Shown: positions 42,849 through 52,911 of the stretch, piece after piece | Layout: each line of letters opens with the position of its first letter | Position numbering within the stretch: position 1 is the stretch's first letter | Source: a bacterium | GTDB lineage: Bacteria > Patescibacteriota > Saccharimonadia > Saccharimonadales > UBA4665 | Reading direction: 5' to 3' | Assembly: GCA_021800155.1 (NCBI GenBank) | Contig: JAJYZG010000005.1 | Location: 1 to 55,260, forward strand | Length of the DNA: 55,260 nt | Notes under the pieces: generated by a model | Seen by the model: the letters and a program-made list of their open reading frames with translations, nothing else | Databases searched by the model: none | What the model was told of the DNA's origin: nothing | Made by a program: the position numbers and the translations under genes

Positions 42849-45692
42849 ATGGCCGATGAAATTACGGTACGGGGAGCGCGTGAGCACAACCTGAAAAATA
42901 TTAACCTATCAATTCCCAGAAATAAGCTGGTGGTGATTACCGGTTTGTCCGGTTCTGGCAAAAGCTCGTTGGCCTTTGACACGATTTATGCCGAGGGTCA
43001 GAGGCGTTATGTGGAAAGCTTGAGCTCTTACGCCCGACAGTTTCTGGGTTTAATGGAAAAACCTGACGTCGACCAGATCGATGGCTTGAGCCCCGCTATT
43101 TCGATTGACCAGAAATCCACCAGTCGCAACCCCCGATCAACAGTAGCTACAGTTACCGAAATATATGATTATTTACGTTTGCTGTACGCCCGTATCGGGG
43201 TGCCTCACTGCCCGATTGACGGTGTAGTAGTTGAACGCCGAAGCATTGAGGGCATACTCAAACAGATTGAAACAGATTTCAAAGGTAACCGGATTATCAT
43301 ACTGGCTCCAGTAGTGATGGACAAGAAGGGAGCATTCGAGCACATTCCCGAGCAGTACAGCCGAGCCGGTTTTGCACGTGCTCGGGTTGATGGAGTCGTC
43401 TATGCGCTTGACGAATTTCCAATACTAGATAAAAACGTTAGGCATAAGATCGAAATCGTTGTCGATCGTCTAGTAAACGATCCCGAGAGCCGAGTTCGAC
43501 TGGTTCAAAGCGTTGAGCAGGCGCTTGATTTAACAGATGGCAATGCTTATGTGCTTAACGCTGATACCAATAAGCTTAAAACTTATTCTTTAAAGTATGC
43601 TTGTCCAAACCACCCCGAAGTTGCTATTCCAGAGCTTGAACCGCGGACGTTTAGTTTTAATAGTCCGCACGGGGCTTGTCCGGTCTGTACTGGTATCGGA
43701 TCAAGACTTGAAGTTGACCCCGACTTAGTTATTCCTAACGGTCGGTTGACAATTGCTGAGGGAGCAATCCGCCCGTACAACCGAATTAATGTCGACAACT
43801 GGTACATGAAGAAGCTGGTAGCGGTTGCTGAACGGCACCACTTTTCACTCCACGTTCCGACTTCAGAGTTAAGCGAGATGCAACTAAAGCTTGTTCTTTA
43901 TGGAACAGGTGACGAGACATACAGGGTCCATCTTTCTCAAGGACGAAGTTTTGAAACAACCTATGAAGGAGTCATTCCCAATTTAGAACGCCGCCACCGC
44001 GAAACCGACAGTGATTTTATCCGCCGCGATATTGAACGTTTTATGCTTGAACGACCATGTTATAAGTGCGGCGGCTTAAGACTTAAGCCGGAAGTTTTGG
44101 CAATTACAGTAAACGGGACATCGATTATGGATGTCTGCCAGCTATCAATTAATGGTGCTATTAACTGGATTAGTAACCTGAAACTGTCTGATACAGAGAC
44201 ACAGATTGCCCGCATGATCGTCAAAGAAATTACCGCCAGATTACAGTTTCTGATCGATGTTGGTCTGGACTACCTAACCCTATTAAGGAGTGCAACTACT
44301 TTAAGCGGCGGTGAAGCCCAGCGGATCCGTTTAGCTACGCAGATCGGTTCCGGGTTGACCGGGGTTTTATACGTGCTTGATGAACCCAGTATTGGCTTAC
44401 ATCAGCGGGACAATGCCCGCCTGGTTGAGACCTTAAAACGCCTACGTGATCTGGATAATACGGTTATAGTAGTTGAGCACGACGAGGAAACCATTAGATC
44501 GGCTGACTGGCTGATAGATATCGGTCCAGGCGCCGGAATACACGGCGGTAAAGTTGTGGCCGCTGGCACACTTGAGTCGGTACAACACAATAAGGATAGT
44601 CTGACGGTCTCATATCTTTCAGGCAAACGGTTCATTGCGACGCCGAAGCGGCGTCGACGTGGTAATGGCAGCTCACTGGTAATTAGGGGAGCCAGAGAAA
44701 ACAACCTTAAGAATATAGACGTCAATATACCTTTGGGTGAGTTAGTAGTGGTTAGCGGTGTCAGCGGCAGCGGTAAAAGTAGCCTAATAAACGACATTTT
44801 AGCTAAAGAGCTACTGGCGCGCTTGAACCGTGCGGGTACCGTTCCCGGTAGGCATGATGACATAGAAGGGATCAAACAACTGGATAAGGCGATTATTATC
44901 GACCAAAGTCCAATTGGACGCACTCCCAGGTCCAATCCAGCAACCTATACCGGTTTGTTCACACCAATCCGCGAGTTATTCGCCAGCCTCCCCGAAGCCA
45001 AGATTAGAGGCTATTCAGCCGGAAGGTTTAGTTTTAATGTTCGCGGTGGCCGCTGCGAAAACTGCCGTGGGGACGGAATTATTAAAATTGAAATGCATTT
45101 TTTACCAGACGTTTATGTGCCCTGTGAGGTATGTAAAGGCAAGCGCTATAACCGCGAGGCGCTTGAGGTCCATTACAAGGGGAAAAATATTGCTGATGTG
45201 CTTGCAATGACTACAGAACAAGCTCTCGATTTTTTTACCAACATCCCCTCTATTAGCCGCAAACTACAAACACTTGTTGACGTCGGATTAGGATATATCG
45301 GTCTTGGTCAGCCCGCTACAACTTTAAGTGGTGGTGAAGCCCAAAGGATCAAATTAGCCAGCGAGCTCAGCCGGAGGTCCACTGGGCGCACACTTTATAT
45401 ACTTGACGAACCAACTACCGGTTTGCATATGGCCGACGTCGAGAAACTGCTAGACATGCTTCATGCGCTTGTCGATAACGGTAACAGTATGATCGTAATC
45501 GAGCACAATCTGGACGTCATTAAGAACGCCGATTACATAATAGATATGGGGCCAGAAGGAGGCGATGCGGGCGGAACAATCGTTGCCAGCGGCACGCCGG
45601 AAGAGATTGCTAAATCACCTCAAAGCTACACCGGCGCATTTTTAAGGCAGATCTTAAAGAATTCTGCTACACTTAAAATAAAGCAAGGTTAA
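42849..45692 (+). CDS. uvrA: UvrABC excinuclease subunit A
   Basis: The 947-residue ABC-type ATPase recognises DNA damage. It has two ATPase modules: Walker [21 protein letters not shown] (about residue 31) and [15 protein letters not shown] (about residue 640), signature motifs LSGGEAQRI twice, and Walker [12 protein letters not shown] and [11 protein letters not shown]. Zinc modules are visible as C-x-N-H..C-P-V-C, CYKCGG, and [16 protein letters not shown]. Length is normal. The protein loads UvrB, and UvrC is encoded at 49.5 kb; uvrB is not in the window. Confidence 0.97.
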   Translation: MADEITVRGAREHNLKNINLSIPRNKLVVITGLSGSGKSSLAFDTIYAEGQRRYVESLSSYARQFLGLMEKPDVDQIDGLSPAISIDQKSTSRNPRSTVATVTEIYDYLRLLYARIGVPHCPIDGVVVERRSIEGILKQIETDFKGNRIIILAPVVMDKKGAFEHIPEQYSRAGFARARVDGVVYALDEFPILDKNVRHKIEIVVDRLVNDPESRVRLVQSVEQALDLTDGNAYVLNADTNKLKTYSLKYACPNHPEVAIPELEPRTFSFNSPHGACPVCTGIGSRLEVDPDLVIPNGRLTIAEGAIRPYNRINVDNWYMKKLVAVAERHHFSLHVPTSELSEMQLKLVLYGTGDETYRVHLSQGRSFETTYEGVIPNLERRHRETDSDFIRRDIERFMLERPCYKCGGLRLKPEVLAITVNGTSIMDVCQLSINGAINWISNLKLSDTETQIARMIVKEITARLQFLIDVGLDYLTLLRSATTLSGGEAQRIRLATQIGSGLTGVLYVLDEPSIGLHQRDNARLVETLKRLRDLDNTVIVVEHDEETIRSADWLIDIGPGAGIHGGKVVAAGTLESVQHNKDSLTVSYLSGKRFIATPKRRRRGNGSSLVIRGARENNLKNIDVNIPLGELVVVSGVSGSGKSSLINDILAKELLARLNRAGTVPGRHDDIEGIKQLDKAIIIDQSPIGRTPRSNPATYTGLFTPIRELFASLPEAKIRGYSAGRFSFNVRGGRCENCRGDGIIKIEMHFLPDVYVPCEVCKGKRYNREALEVHYKGKNIADVLAMTTEQALDFFTNIPSISRKLQTLVDVGLGYIGLGQPATTLSGGEAQRIKLASELSRRSTGRTLYILDEPTTGLHMADVEKLLDMLHALVDNGNSMIVIEHNLDVIKNADYIIDMGPEGGDAGGTIVASGTPEEIAKSPQSYTGAFLRQILKNSATLKIKQG

Positions 45693-45721
45693 TTAAGAGC
45701 GCGAAACCAGGATTGTGAGCT

Positions 45722-46432
45722 ATGGCCCAAGATGTAATCAAACTGACGCTTGAACCGCGAAGCATAACCGGCAAGGCGGTTAAGCACCTGCGCAAGGCGG
45801 GTAAAATACCAGCCGTGATTCATGATCATGGCCGTCCATCAATTGTTGTTGAAGGCGATAGCTTAAGTTTGTTACGGGTCTATCATTTAGCCGGTAAGCA
45901 TCACCCCGTAAGCCTAACGGCTGATGGTAAAACGTACACTGCTATGATCAAGACAGTCGAATTCGAACCGCGCAAGAACACCCTTAATCACGTAGTATTT
46001 AATGCTGTAGCTGCTGACCAGAGGGTTGAAGCTGAAGTACCCGTAGAACCGCGCTACGCTGATGGAGATGAGGTGACACCCGCCGAAAAGGCTGGTCTGA
46101 TTGTTCTCAACAATCTAGAAGCTGTTGAAATTGAAGCTTTACCGAAAGATCTGCCAGATGTTATTTACTACGATGCCAGCCTACTAGTAGAAATCGGCGA
46201 TCAGGTATCAGTCGAGGATCTAATAGTTCCGCCAAATGTAGTTATCAAGACTGAAGCTAACCATGCGATTGCAACTGTCTACGAACCGAGTGCCCTAGCT
46301 GCGGCCAATGAGACGGCCGGTGGGACAGCTGAAGAAGCAGTCCAAGCTGAAGAAACGGAAGAGGCTACACAAGAGACAGCCGGGGATGAAACATCCACTG
46401 ATAGTACCGAAGAATCATCAACTAAAGTCTAA
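45722..46432 (+). CDS. rplY: 50S ribosomal protein L25 (CTC form)
   Basis: The 236-residue protein has the L25 5S rRNA-binding domain (about 1-92: LTLEPRSITGKAVKHLRKAGKIPAVI) and the CTC-type beta domain (about 98-190: VPVEPRYADGDEVTPAEKAGLIVLNNLEAVEIEALPKDLPD), then an acidic Thr/Glu/Ala tail of about 45 residues. It binds 5S rRNA in the large subunit. The tail is long for the family but common in long CTC proteins. It lies 29 bases after uvrA. Confidence 0.92.
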   Translation: MAQDVIKLTLEPRSITGKAVKHLRKAGKIPAVIHDHGRPSIVVEGDSLSLLRVYHLAGKHHPVSLTADGKTYTAMIKTVEFEPRKNTLNHVVFNAVAADQRVEAEVPVEPRYADGDEVTPAEKAGLIVLNNLEAVEIEALPKDLPDVIYYDASLLVEIGDQVSVEDLIVPPNVVIKTEANHAIATVYEPSALAAANETAGGTAEEAVQAEETEEATQETAGDETSTDSTEESSTKV

Positions 46433-46501
46433 AACTTCAGCAATTGCGCCTGATAAAGATATAAGCGTATACTTTAAGTCGCCCTGTAATGTGAAATTTC
46501 C

Positions 46502-47998
46502 ATGGAAGAAACTCCCTTTTTGCTGTTGCCAGAGGAAGACGATGATGAAGACGATGAGCAGGCAACTGATCGCAAAAAGCGCTCATTGCCGTCCCTCGGC
46601 GAATTGCTTAAGTATCCGACAAAAGATAAAGAGACGGTCGGTCAGAACATTGCCGATACACTGCTTGGACGTCGTGATAAAGTTAATACTGACGATGAGG
46701 TTGATAATGCTATCTCTCTTGATGTGGCTGAGACTGATAAAAACGTACCTCAACTGGAAAGCGAGGAGCTTCAGCTGAACGAAGAGCAAACTGCGGATAT
46801 TAACCAACGGATAGCGCAAGAGCATCTGGAGTATCCTGTTACTGCGGGCTCTCCTCAAGAGCCGGTAATTAATTTTTTAGAGTTAGTCAAAAAACGAGTT
46901 GAAACTGAGACTGCCTTTAAGTCAACGATCATCAATCATGGGCTTGAAAGTCCCAAGGAACCCCTAAACCAAGAGGTTAATGCACCACAGGATCACATCA
47001 TTCCGGAAGTTTTGCCCCAGCCATTTCTAACTAAGCCAGTCGGATCTGCTCAGCCGGAAGGAACCCAGCAGGGCACAAAAGTAGTGGAACGAAAATTGAA
47101 CCAGACACCATCATTTGTATCCGAGCTCACTAAGCCAGTCGGATCTGCTCAGCCGGAAGGAACCCAGCAGGGCACAAAAGTAGTGGAACGAAAATTGAAC
47201 CAGACACCATCATTTGCATCCGAGCTGGCTAAGCTAGTAATAAACCACCCCTCCAGAGTACACAATAACAGTGAAGTAGTAGGACGCAAACAAGCGCGTG
47301 CCATCCGTAAGATCGAGCAAATGGAATCAAATTTAACGAGCCAGGAAAACGCCCTTCAAAAGCTTAGTTTAGAAAAATTTGCGTCCGTTAACCCATCGGC
47401 TTTAAAGGAGCGCACTCAACCAGGCCGCCAGGAAAGCCGTTTGGGTCTGAAAAAACCTGAGCGCGCTGAACATATTGGCAAAGTTGTGGTGAAACAAGAA
47501 AGAACCACTTCAAAGCACTCTCCGGAGAATAGTATGAAGCAAGCCAAAACCATGCACCGAGCCGAGTTGCTTGAAATTAGTGAGAGAATTAAAGTCGAAG
47601 GAGCCTCGCTGAGGCATATGTTTGACAATAACTTGTTTGGTGAAGGGGCTCTGAGACGTTTAGTGGGTGCTTATTTAGAAGGACGTGAGCTTCAGCCGCT
47701 TCTGCGCCGCGAGATACTGGAGCGCCAAATTGACTATGAGCGCGATCCGTTGCTAAGAGATCGAGGCAACAGTGATGGGTCCAATGGATCTTTGTTCGAT
47801 AAAATGCTGGCAGCAAGCCCTGAGCCGGTTAACCCTAATCTAGCTAAACGGATGAGGAAGCGCGCCAAGCTTACTCTTGCTCATGATAAACCAGAGCCTA
47901 AAATAATTAACCAAACCAAGTACCTTGTTAATAATATCATTCTAGGTGCCACAATTGCTGCACTTATCGGCGCTATCATATACCTACTGGTACGTTGA
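46502..47998 (+). CDS. Tail-anchored cytoplasmic protein with tandem 33-residue repeats
   Basis: The 498-residue protein begins with an acidic run (LPEEDDDEDDEQ), continues with a mostly helical, charged region, and carries two nearly identical 33-residue repeats (residues about 177-242; TKPVGSAQPEGTQQGTKVV start). A helical conserved-looking section follows (about 345-430: MHRAELLEISERIKVEGASLRHMF..EGALRRLVGAYLEG..LRREILERQIDYERDP). It ends with one membrane segment (about 473-497), which makes it tail-anchored with nearly all mass in the cytoplasm. No enzyme motif is seen. A TATACT box (46468-46473) could be its promoter. The function is unknown; the helical part may be a protein-interaction module. 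Confidence 0.7.
   Translation: MEETPFLLLPEEDDDEDDEQATDRKKRSLPSLGELLKYPTKDKETVGQNIADTLLGRRDKVNTDDEVDNAISLDVAETDKNVPQLESEELQLNEEQTADINQRIAQEHLEYPVTAGSPQEPVINFLELVKKRVETETAFKSTIINHGLESPKEPLNQEVNAPQDHIIPEVLPQPFLTKPVGSAQPEGTQQGTKVVERKLNQTPSFVSELTKPVGSAQPEGTQQGTKVVERKLNQTPSFASELAKLVINHPSRVHNNSEVVGRKQARAIRKIEQMESNLTSQENALQKLSLEKFASVNPSALKERTQPGRQESRLGLKKPERAEHIGKVVVKQERTTSKHSPENSMKQAKTMHRAELLEISERIKVEGASLRHMFDNNLFGEGALRRLVGAYLEGRELQPLLRREILERQIDYERDPLLRDRGNSDGSNGSLFDKMLAASPEPVNPNLAKRMRKRAKLTLAHDKPEPKIINQTKYLVNNIILGATIAALIGAIIYLLVR
47030..47227 (+). repeat. Two tandem 99-bp direct repeats
   Basis: Copies at 47030-47128 and 47129-47227 differ only in a few bases near their ends (for example GTATCC versus GCATCC). 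They keep the reading frame and encode 33 residues each. The near identity at DNA level points to a recent duplication or to gene conversion. Confidence 0.92.
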
Positions 47999-47999
47999 A

Positions 48000-48741
48000 T
48001 CCGTATACCCCTCAAGAGCTTTGCAACATTCAAGTGGTGTCCTGTAATGCAAACTTAAGTGCACTCGTTTTGTGTTGTAGATCTCTAGGTACTTATCTAG
48101 TTAAGTTTGTAGTTCCGTTGTTTTGGTCTGGTAGGTAATATATCTACCTAAGCATTGATCTTGGATAGTTCTATTGAACCTTTCAATGTGAGCATTGTCG
48201 TTAGGCCTGTGTAATCTAGAATGTCTGGTTAGGATAAACTGTGCCTTTAGCCTGCTCTCAAAGTCACAACTGGTCTCTTTGCATTGTCTGGCCTAACCCG
48301 CGTCTTTCTGCCATTAATCTCATAATGACTTTTTAAGATTCTACGGACACTATTGACGCCCATCCTTATACCATCTAGATGAACTAGATGCCATCAAATT
48401 ATCTCACCACAACGTTTGAGTGTCCGTCTGAGTTCTAGTTTACGCTCAACAATTTCTGAACTAATATCCCTAGTACTGACTCGTGGCCTAGAGCTAAGTG
48501 TAGGTATCCGCCAAGTACACCTAAGTAGATGGTTTGCTTGACTATATGTACGACTGGGTCGATTAGGATTGTCGAACTGCACATTCTCGTTCAGCTTGCT
48601 CCATTTAGTCTTCCATCTATAGATAGTGGTTCTGTTTACACCACATTTATTGGCTACTACTAGGACGGATAAACCCTCCATTAATAGCTTCATAGCTAAA
48701 GCTCTCGCTTTAGGTAGATTAGGGTTGATAGAATAAGCCAT
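48000..48741 (-). pseudogene. IS481/IS3-like transposase with deleted catalytic core
   Basis: On the minus strand, ATG 48741 opens a normal transposase start: ALAMKLLMEGLSVLVVANKC, then a helix-turn-helix CGVNRTTIYRWKTKW, ending at TGA after CGEII. Reading continues in frame (WHLVHLDGIRMGVNSVRRIL), breaks by a frameshift, and resumes as HRPNDNAHIERFNRTIQDQ and YLEIYNTKRVHLSL, with another stop between. About 100 residues holding the first catalytic Asp are missing. The locus is only about 740 bp and cannot make an active transposase. Terminal repeats could not be defined. Confidence 0.75.
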
Positions 48742-48833
48742 AGGCAGGCTCTTTTCCTTGTAATTATTGTTAGTAACTACAGTCTAGGACGCCTACCTTT
48801 TATGTTGCAAAGGTGGTGATAGAATACTGAATC

Positions 48834-48862
48834 TTGCTAAATCACTACATATAAGATATAAT
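48834..48862 (+). promoter_or_regulatory. Promoter of the anchored protein before uvrC
   Basis: TTGCTA (48834-48839), a 17-base spacer and TATAAT (48857-48862) lie 12 bases before ATG 48875. Confidence 0.6.
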
Positions 48863-48874
48863 ATACATATTGTT

Positions 48875-49513
48875 ATGAGTGAGGAAATTGGTGGTGGCTT
48901 AACGCACTTTGACCGTCGCGCAGCTAATTGGGTGCGCCGGAATAAACTGGTAAGCATTGTCTTTAGTTTGGCATTAGCCACGGGAGGACTTTCCGCATTA
49001 GCTGCCAATATGTATGAAGGCTACAAGCTTGACCGTCGCCAGTCCACTTACAATCAAAAGGTATGCTTAAAACTCCTGGGCTGGGAGCTACATCACAAGG
49101 CACCGATCGCTAATGGTGACTTTGAGCTCGCTGTCGGAACCCCGCTTTATCATTCGCCGTATCTCTATGCTGGCGGTAATTTAGACCTGACCAATTATTT
49201 TAGCAATGCCGTAAACTATGTTCAGGTCCGTGAGGTGGTGCATAGCCCGCTTTGGCAGGATGAATCCGGCCGCGATTGGATCGGTTTTACAGCAACATCT
49301 GTTGCGGCGGGAAGTGTCGCGACACATGCAGCTTGCCAAAACATCTATTGGACTGAAGTCGGACAACATAACCTTGATCAACCGAGAAAAAAACTGGTTC
49401 AAGCACTAGGCAATTTTGTAATCAAAGATAACGGCATCATTGATCCAAACGGCGACATCGTCAATTACAATGGGCAACGTATTGCCTATGCCATGAACGA
49501 TCTAAATCGATAG
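48875..49513 (+). CDS. Membrane-anchored exported protein, unknown function
   Basis: The 212-residue protein has a charged N-terminus with two Arg-rich stretches (DRRAANWVRRNK), one membrane segment (about 26-45), then an outer region with a VCLKLLGWELHH helix and several Asn/Tyr-rich beta-like stretches. Two Cys (about 63 and 153) could form a disulfide outside the cell. No catalytic motif is visible. It heads a run that continues into uvrC 24 bases later, but a functional tie to DNA repair is unlikely given its location. Confidence 0.65.
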   Translation: MSEEIGGGLTHFDRRAANWVRRNKLVSIVFSLALATGGLSALAANMYEGYKLDRRQSTYNQKVCLKLLGWELHHKAPIANGDFELAVGTPLYHSPYLYAGGNLDLTNYFSNAVNYVQVREVVHSPLWQDESGRDWIGFTATSVAAGSVATHAACQNIYWTEVGQHNLDQPRKKLVQALGNFVIKDNGIIDPNGDIVNYNGQRIAYAMNDLNR

Positions 49514-49537
49514 AGCCGATGCAGGAAGAGAAGAATC

Positions 49538-51040
49538 GTGATTGATACAAATAAGAAAATAAAGCACCAGCTGGCACAATTGCCTTTAGTGCCAGGGGTT
49601 TATTTCTACCGCAATAAAAACAACGAAATTATCTATATCGGGAAGGCAGCAAGATTACGCAATCGAGTTCGTCAATACTTCCAAAAGAGCCGTTACCGGG
49701 ATCCGAAGACTGATGCCCTAGTGCGAGAAATTGCGGATATTCAATGGATGGAAGTGGACAGTGAACTCGACGCTTTGTTTTTAGAGGCCGAACTAATCCG
49801 TCGCCATTTGCCAAAATATAACATTCTATTGCGAGATGATAAGGCTTTGGTCTACGTCCGGATTGACATTGACAGCGATTATCCGACTGTCAGTTTCACC
49901 CGTAGGCCGTTAGATGACGGCGCGTGTTACTTTGGACCCTATACATCAGTAACTGCGGTACGACAGGCTTTACGGTTGTTAAGGCGGGTTTTCCCTTTTG
50001 CCACTAAACGCCCGCGTCATGCTAAACGCTCTAGTTTGTATTACCACCTCGGGCTAGATCCTGGCCTCGAAGACGGACACACGACCCTAGAAGACTATCG
50101 GGCGAATTTGCGTCGTTTGATGGCATATATTAGCGGGCAGCGGGTGGCTATCGTACGCGAGCTTGAACGGAACATGAAACGTGCAGCCAAAGCTCAAGAT
50201 TTTGAACAAGCTGCGCGCTTGCGAGACCAGCTAATGAGTCTCAAGCGCCTGTCCCAGCAGATTGTGTTTAGCGACAAAGAGTTTATAGATATATCCAAGG
50301 ATCAGGCTTTAAGTGAATTAGCCCAATTGTTAAGCTTGCCGGCGTATCCGCATCGTATCGAGGGTTATGATATTTCGCATATGTCCGGAACAGATGTTGT
50401 CGCTAGCATGGTGGTATTTACTAATGGTGTTAGCCACAAGACTAGTTACCGTAAATTCAAGACAGCCAAAGACATCAACAATGATTTTTTAAATATGCAT
50501 GAAACCATAAAACGTCGTTTTAAAGAGAAACATTTGAAGGATTGGGGTATTCCTGACTTAGTGCTGATTGATGGTGGCAAGGGTCAGCTGGATGCCGCTA
50601 TCTCGGCATGTGAAGAGACGTCAAAGGCAAATGCAATACCTTTCATTGGTCTCGCGAAGCGAGAAGAGCAAATCGTAATAGATATTGCAAGAAGCCATGT
50701 TAACCTGAACTTTAATTTAATACATACGCTTCACGGGCATGCAATGCAGTCGGATAACTTTATTTTAGTTACTCTGCCCAAAAGCAGTAACGTGGTCAAA
50801 CTTTTACAAAGAGTACGAGATGAAAGCCATCGTTTTGCGGTCAGTTATCATTCCACTCTCAAGACTAAAAGGGTGAGCGGCTCAACACTTGAATCTATAC
50901 CCGGCATTGGTCCGGCTACAGCTAAGAAGTTAATTAAAAAATTCGGTTCGGTTAAAGGTGTAATCAGTGCCGGAGATAACGAGTTGACAGAAGTAATTGG
51001 TAAATCGAAAACCGTAAGTTTGCGGAAACTGTTGGGCTAA
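49538..51040 (+). CDS. uvrC: UvrABC nuclease subunit C, shortened
   Basis: The 500-residue protein makes both incisions around a lesion. The GIY-YIG nuclease (about 1-95) has VPGVYFYRNKNNEIIYIGKA; the UVR motif (about 210-235) reads AKAQDFEQAARLRDQL; the RNase H-like second nuclease has EGYDISHMSGTDVVASMV and LVLIDGGKGQLDAA; two helix-hairpin-helix motifs end the protein (IPGIGPATAKKLIKKFGS). It is about 100 residues shorter than E. coli UvrC. The four-Cys iron-sulfur segment is replaced by FATKRPRHAKRSSLYYHLG, with no Cys. It starts at GTG 49538 after a purine-rich AGGAAGAG. Confidence 0.94.
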   Translation: MIDTNKKIKHQLAQLPLVPGVYFYRNKNNEIIYIGKAARLRNRVRQYFQKSRYRDPKTDALVREIADIQWMEVDSELDALFLEAELIRRHLPKYNILLRDDKALVYVRIDIDSDYPTVSFTRRPLDDGACYFGPYTSVTAVRQALRLLRRVFPFATKRPRHAKRSSLYYHLGLDPGLEDGHTTLEDYRANLRRLMAYISGQRVAIVRELERNMKRAAKAQDFEQAARLRDQLMSLKRLSQQIVFSDKEFIDISKDQALSELAQLLSLPAYPHRIEGYDISHMSGTDVVASMVVFTNGVSHKTSYRKFKTAKDINNDFLNMHETIKRRFKEKHLKDWGIPDLVLIDGGKGQLDAAISACEETSKANAIPFIGLAKREEQIVIDIARSHVNLNFNLIHTLHGHAMQSDNFILVTLPKSSNVVKLLQRVRDESHRFAVSYHSTLKTKRVSGSTLESIPGIGPATAKKLIKKFGSVKGVISAGDNELTEVIGKSKTVSLRKLLG

Positions 51041-51050
51041 TCTGCTAAGC

Positions 51051-51056
51051 TACTAT
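51051..51056 (+). promoter_or_regulatory. -10 box (TACTAT) for the aminopeptidase gene
   Basis: TACTAT lies 7 bases before ATG 51064. There is no Shine-Dalgarno sequence, so the mRNA is probably leaderless. Confidence 0.55.
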
Positions 51057-51063
51057 CAAGGCG

Positions 51064-52296
51064 ATGGTTAAATTCCCTAATTTTAAGACTGAATTTTTTA
51101 GCAGCAATAGACAGCGTCTGTTAGCATGTTTGCCGTCAGATTTGGCGGTAGCTATTACGGCTAACGGATTGGTTCAGCGCGGTGCTGACAGTGCTTACCC
51201 GTTTGCACAGGATGCTAACTTTTGGTATCTCACCGGTATCACAATCCCTGACATAGTTCTGGTAATTGATCGCTCGCGTGAATTTCTAATCGCACCCTTG
51301 CGAGAAGGCGGTCGGGTGATACTTGATGGCCAAATCGACTATTCTGCATTAAGCGCGGTTTCGGGTATAAAAGAGGTGCTGAATGAAGCTAGTGGCTGGA
51401 AACGCTTAGACGGCATAATCAGCAAAAATAAACGTCTTGCGAGCTTGGCTCCAGCAGGTGCCTATATAGAAGCTTATGGCATGTACTCGAACCCAGCGCG
51501 CGCCCGCTTTACCGACCGGTTAATCCGCCATACTCCCGACCTGGAAATATTAGATATCCGACGTGATCTAGCCAGGCTAAGGATGATAAAACAACCGGAA
51601 GAACTAATAGCGATTCAGGCGGCCATCGATATTACCGTAACTACATTAAAAGAAGTGCTAAAACAACCGCGTGCGATCTATCATTATGAATACGAAATCG
51701 AAGCTGACATTACTCGCGGTTTCAGGCGACGCGGTGCTCTTGGGCATGCCTTTGAGCCGATAATTGCCTCGGGTCAGCGAGCTTGCACGCTACATTATCT
51801 GGACAATAACGGTGCTCAGTCGCCTGATGATCTCTTTGTCGTCGACGTAGGCGCGAACGTTTGCGGATATGCTGCAGACATTACCAGGACTCTTGCGGTA
51901 ACCACACCAACTAAACGCCAAAAAGATGTCGTTTTGGCTGTCAAAGAAGCACACTCTTATGCTCTTAGCTTACTCAAGCCAGGTGTTAGTTTTCGTACTT
52001 ATGAGAACAAGATGGAACGTTTTATCGGAGCTAAACTCAAACAGCTTGGCGTGATAGATAATCTTAAAAAAGACAACATTCGTCGTTACTTCCCGCATGC
52101 CACATCCCACTTTTTAGGATTAAACCCACACGATGCCGGCGATTACAGTCAGCCAATCCAGCCAGGCTATGTTCTCGCAGTCGAGCCCGGGATATACCTA
52201 CCCAAAGAGGGTATAGGTGTCAGGATAGAAGATGATGTATTAATTACCGAAAATGGCAACAAAAATTTAAGCTTTCCCTTGCCAGTATACCTTTAG
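51064..52296 (+). CDS. pepP: Xaa-Pro aminopeptidase (PepP/M24B)
   Basis: The 410-residue protein has the PepP N-terminal domain (PFAQDANFWYLTGI) and a pita-bread catalytic domain with the five metal ligands in VVDVGANVCGYAADITRT (two Asp), HATSHFLGL (His), VEPGIYLP (Glu) and VRIEDDVLI (Glu). It removes the first residue from peptides with Pro in second position, which would help a scavenging cell use host peptides. No signal peptide is present. A peptide-binding protein gene follows 600 bases later. Confidence 0.93.
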   Translation: MVKFPNFKTEFFSSNRQRLLACLPSDLAVAITANGLVQRGADSAYPFAQDANFWYLTGITIPDIVLVIDRSREFLIAPLREGGRVILDGQIDYSALSAVSGIKEVLNEASGWKRLDGIISKNKRLASLAPAGAYIEAYGMYSNPARARFTDRLIRHTPDLEILDIRRDLARLRMIKQPEELIAIQAAIDITVTTLKEVLKQPRAIYHYEYEIEADITRGFRRRGALGHAFEPIIASGQRACTLHYLDNNGAQSPDDLFVVDVGANVCGYAADITRTLAVTTPTKRQKDVVLAVKEAHSYALSLLKPGVSFRTYENKMERFIGAKLKQLGVIDNLKKDNIRRYFPHATSHFLGLNPHDAGDYSQPIQPGYVLAVEPGIYLPKEGIGVRIEDDVLITENGNKNLSFPLPVYL

Positions 52297-52308
52297 CTAA
52301 CCTACAAT
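52279..52308 (+). promoter_or_regulatory. Promoter for the small membrane protein-secG unit
   Basis: TTGCCA (52279-52284), an 18-base spacer and TACAAT (52303-52308) lie eight bases before GTG 52317, a leaderless GTG candidate. Confidence 0.6.
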
Positions 52309-52316
52309 TAACCTTC

Positions 52317-52682
52317 GTGAGAACAACGCCTCTAACACGCCTATTAATACGTTGGCTCGTGTCCAGTCTGGGGCTGTGGATTGCGGCCGGCATTTTATCG
52401 ACCAGCATCAGCTACTCTAGCCTCTACGCCATTGTCGTTGCCGGCCTAATCCTGGCGCTGATAAACTCGATTATTAAACCGATTCTGGTCATTCTATCTT
52501 TACCGGCAATTGTGCTGACACTTGGAATTTTCATGGTCATCATTAATGGTTTAACCGTATATATTGCCAGCCGGCTGTACACGAGGCTGCATATTACTAA
52601 CTTTTTGGCAGCGGTATTTGCCGGTATGGTAATTGGCCTGGTAAACTATTTAGTAAGCGCAATTATCGAGAAAAAACCTTGA
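52317..52682 (+). CDS. Four-TM small membrane protein (phage holin IV/DUF360-like)
   Basis: The 121-residue protein is almost entirely hydrophobic, with about four segments and the pattern LINSIIKPILVILSLPAIVLTLGIFMVIINGL. This matches the widespread superfamily IV 4-TM holin-like or YvlD family, which is usually chromosomal and not a phage holin. The role is unknown, possibly membrane stress. It starts at GTG 52317 and lies 8 bases before secG. Confidence 0.8.
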   Translation: MRTTPLTRLLIRWLVSSLGLWIAAGILSTSISYSSLYAIVVAGLILALINSIIKPILVILSLPAIVLTLGIFMVIINGLTVYIASRLYTRLHITNFLAAVFAGMVIGLVNYLVSAIIEKKP

Positions 52683-52690
52683 GTTAGTAT

Positions 52691-52903
52691 ATGAGTATCT
52701 ATGACTACATCGCTTTCGGATCCATGGTTTTAATGGTTCTGCTGATATTAGTTCAAACACGTGGGGCCTCACTTGGAGCTGGGCTTGGCGGAGCCGGCGA
52801 CGTTAATACGACGCGCCGTGGCACTGAAAAAACCATATTTCAGCTGACTATAGTACTGGCTGTAATATTTTCGTTAAGTCTTCTTTTTGGCGCGATCGGC
52901 TAA
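52691..52903 (+). CDS. secG: Preprotein translocase subunit SecG
   Basis: The 70-residue protein has two membrane helices (about 4-22 and 48-69) with the SecG loop LVQTRGASLGAGLGGAGDVNTTRRGTEK between them. SecG stabilises and speeds the SecYE channel, which exports the many anchored proteins found here. Length is typical of small SecG forms. Confidence 0.92.
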   Translation: MSIYDYIAFGSMVLMVLLILVQTRGASLGAGLGGAGDVNTTRRGTEKTIFQLTIVLAVIFSLSLLFGAIG

Positions 52904-52911
52904 ACCTGACT

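Noticed and set aside
44402-44935. Long minus-strand frame inside uvrA
   Set aside because: It is antisense to conserved UvrA motifs; a shadow frame.
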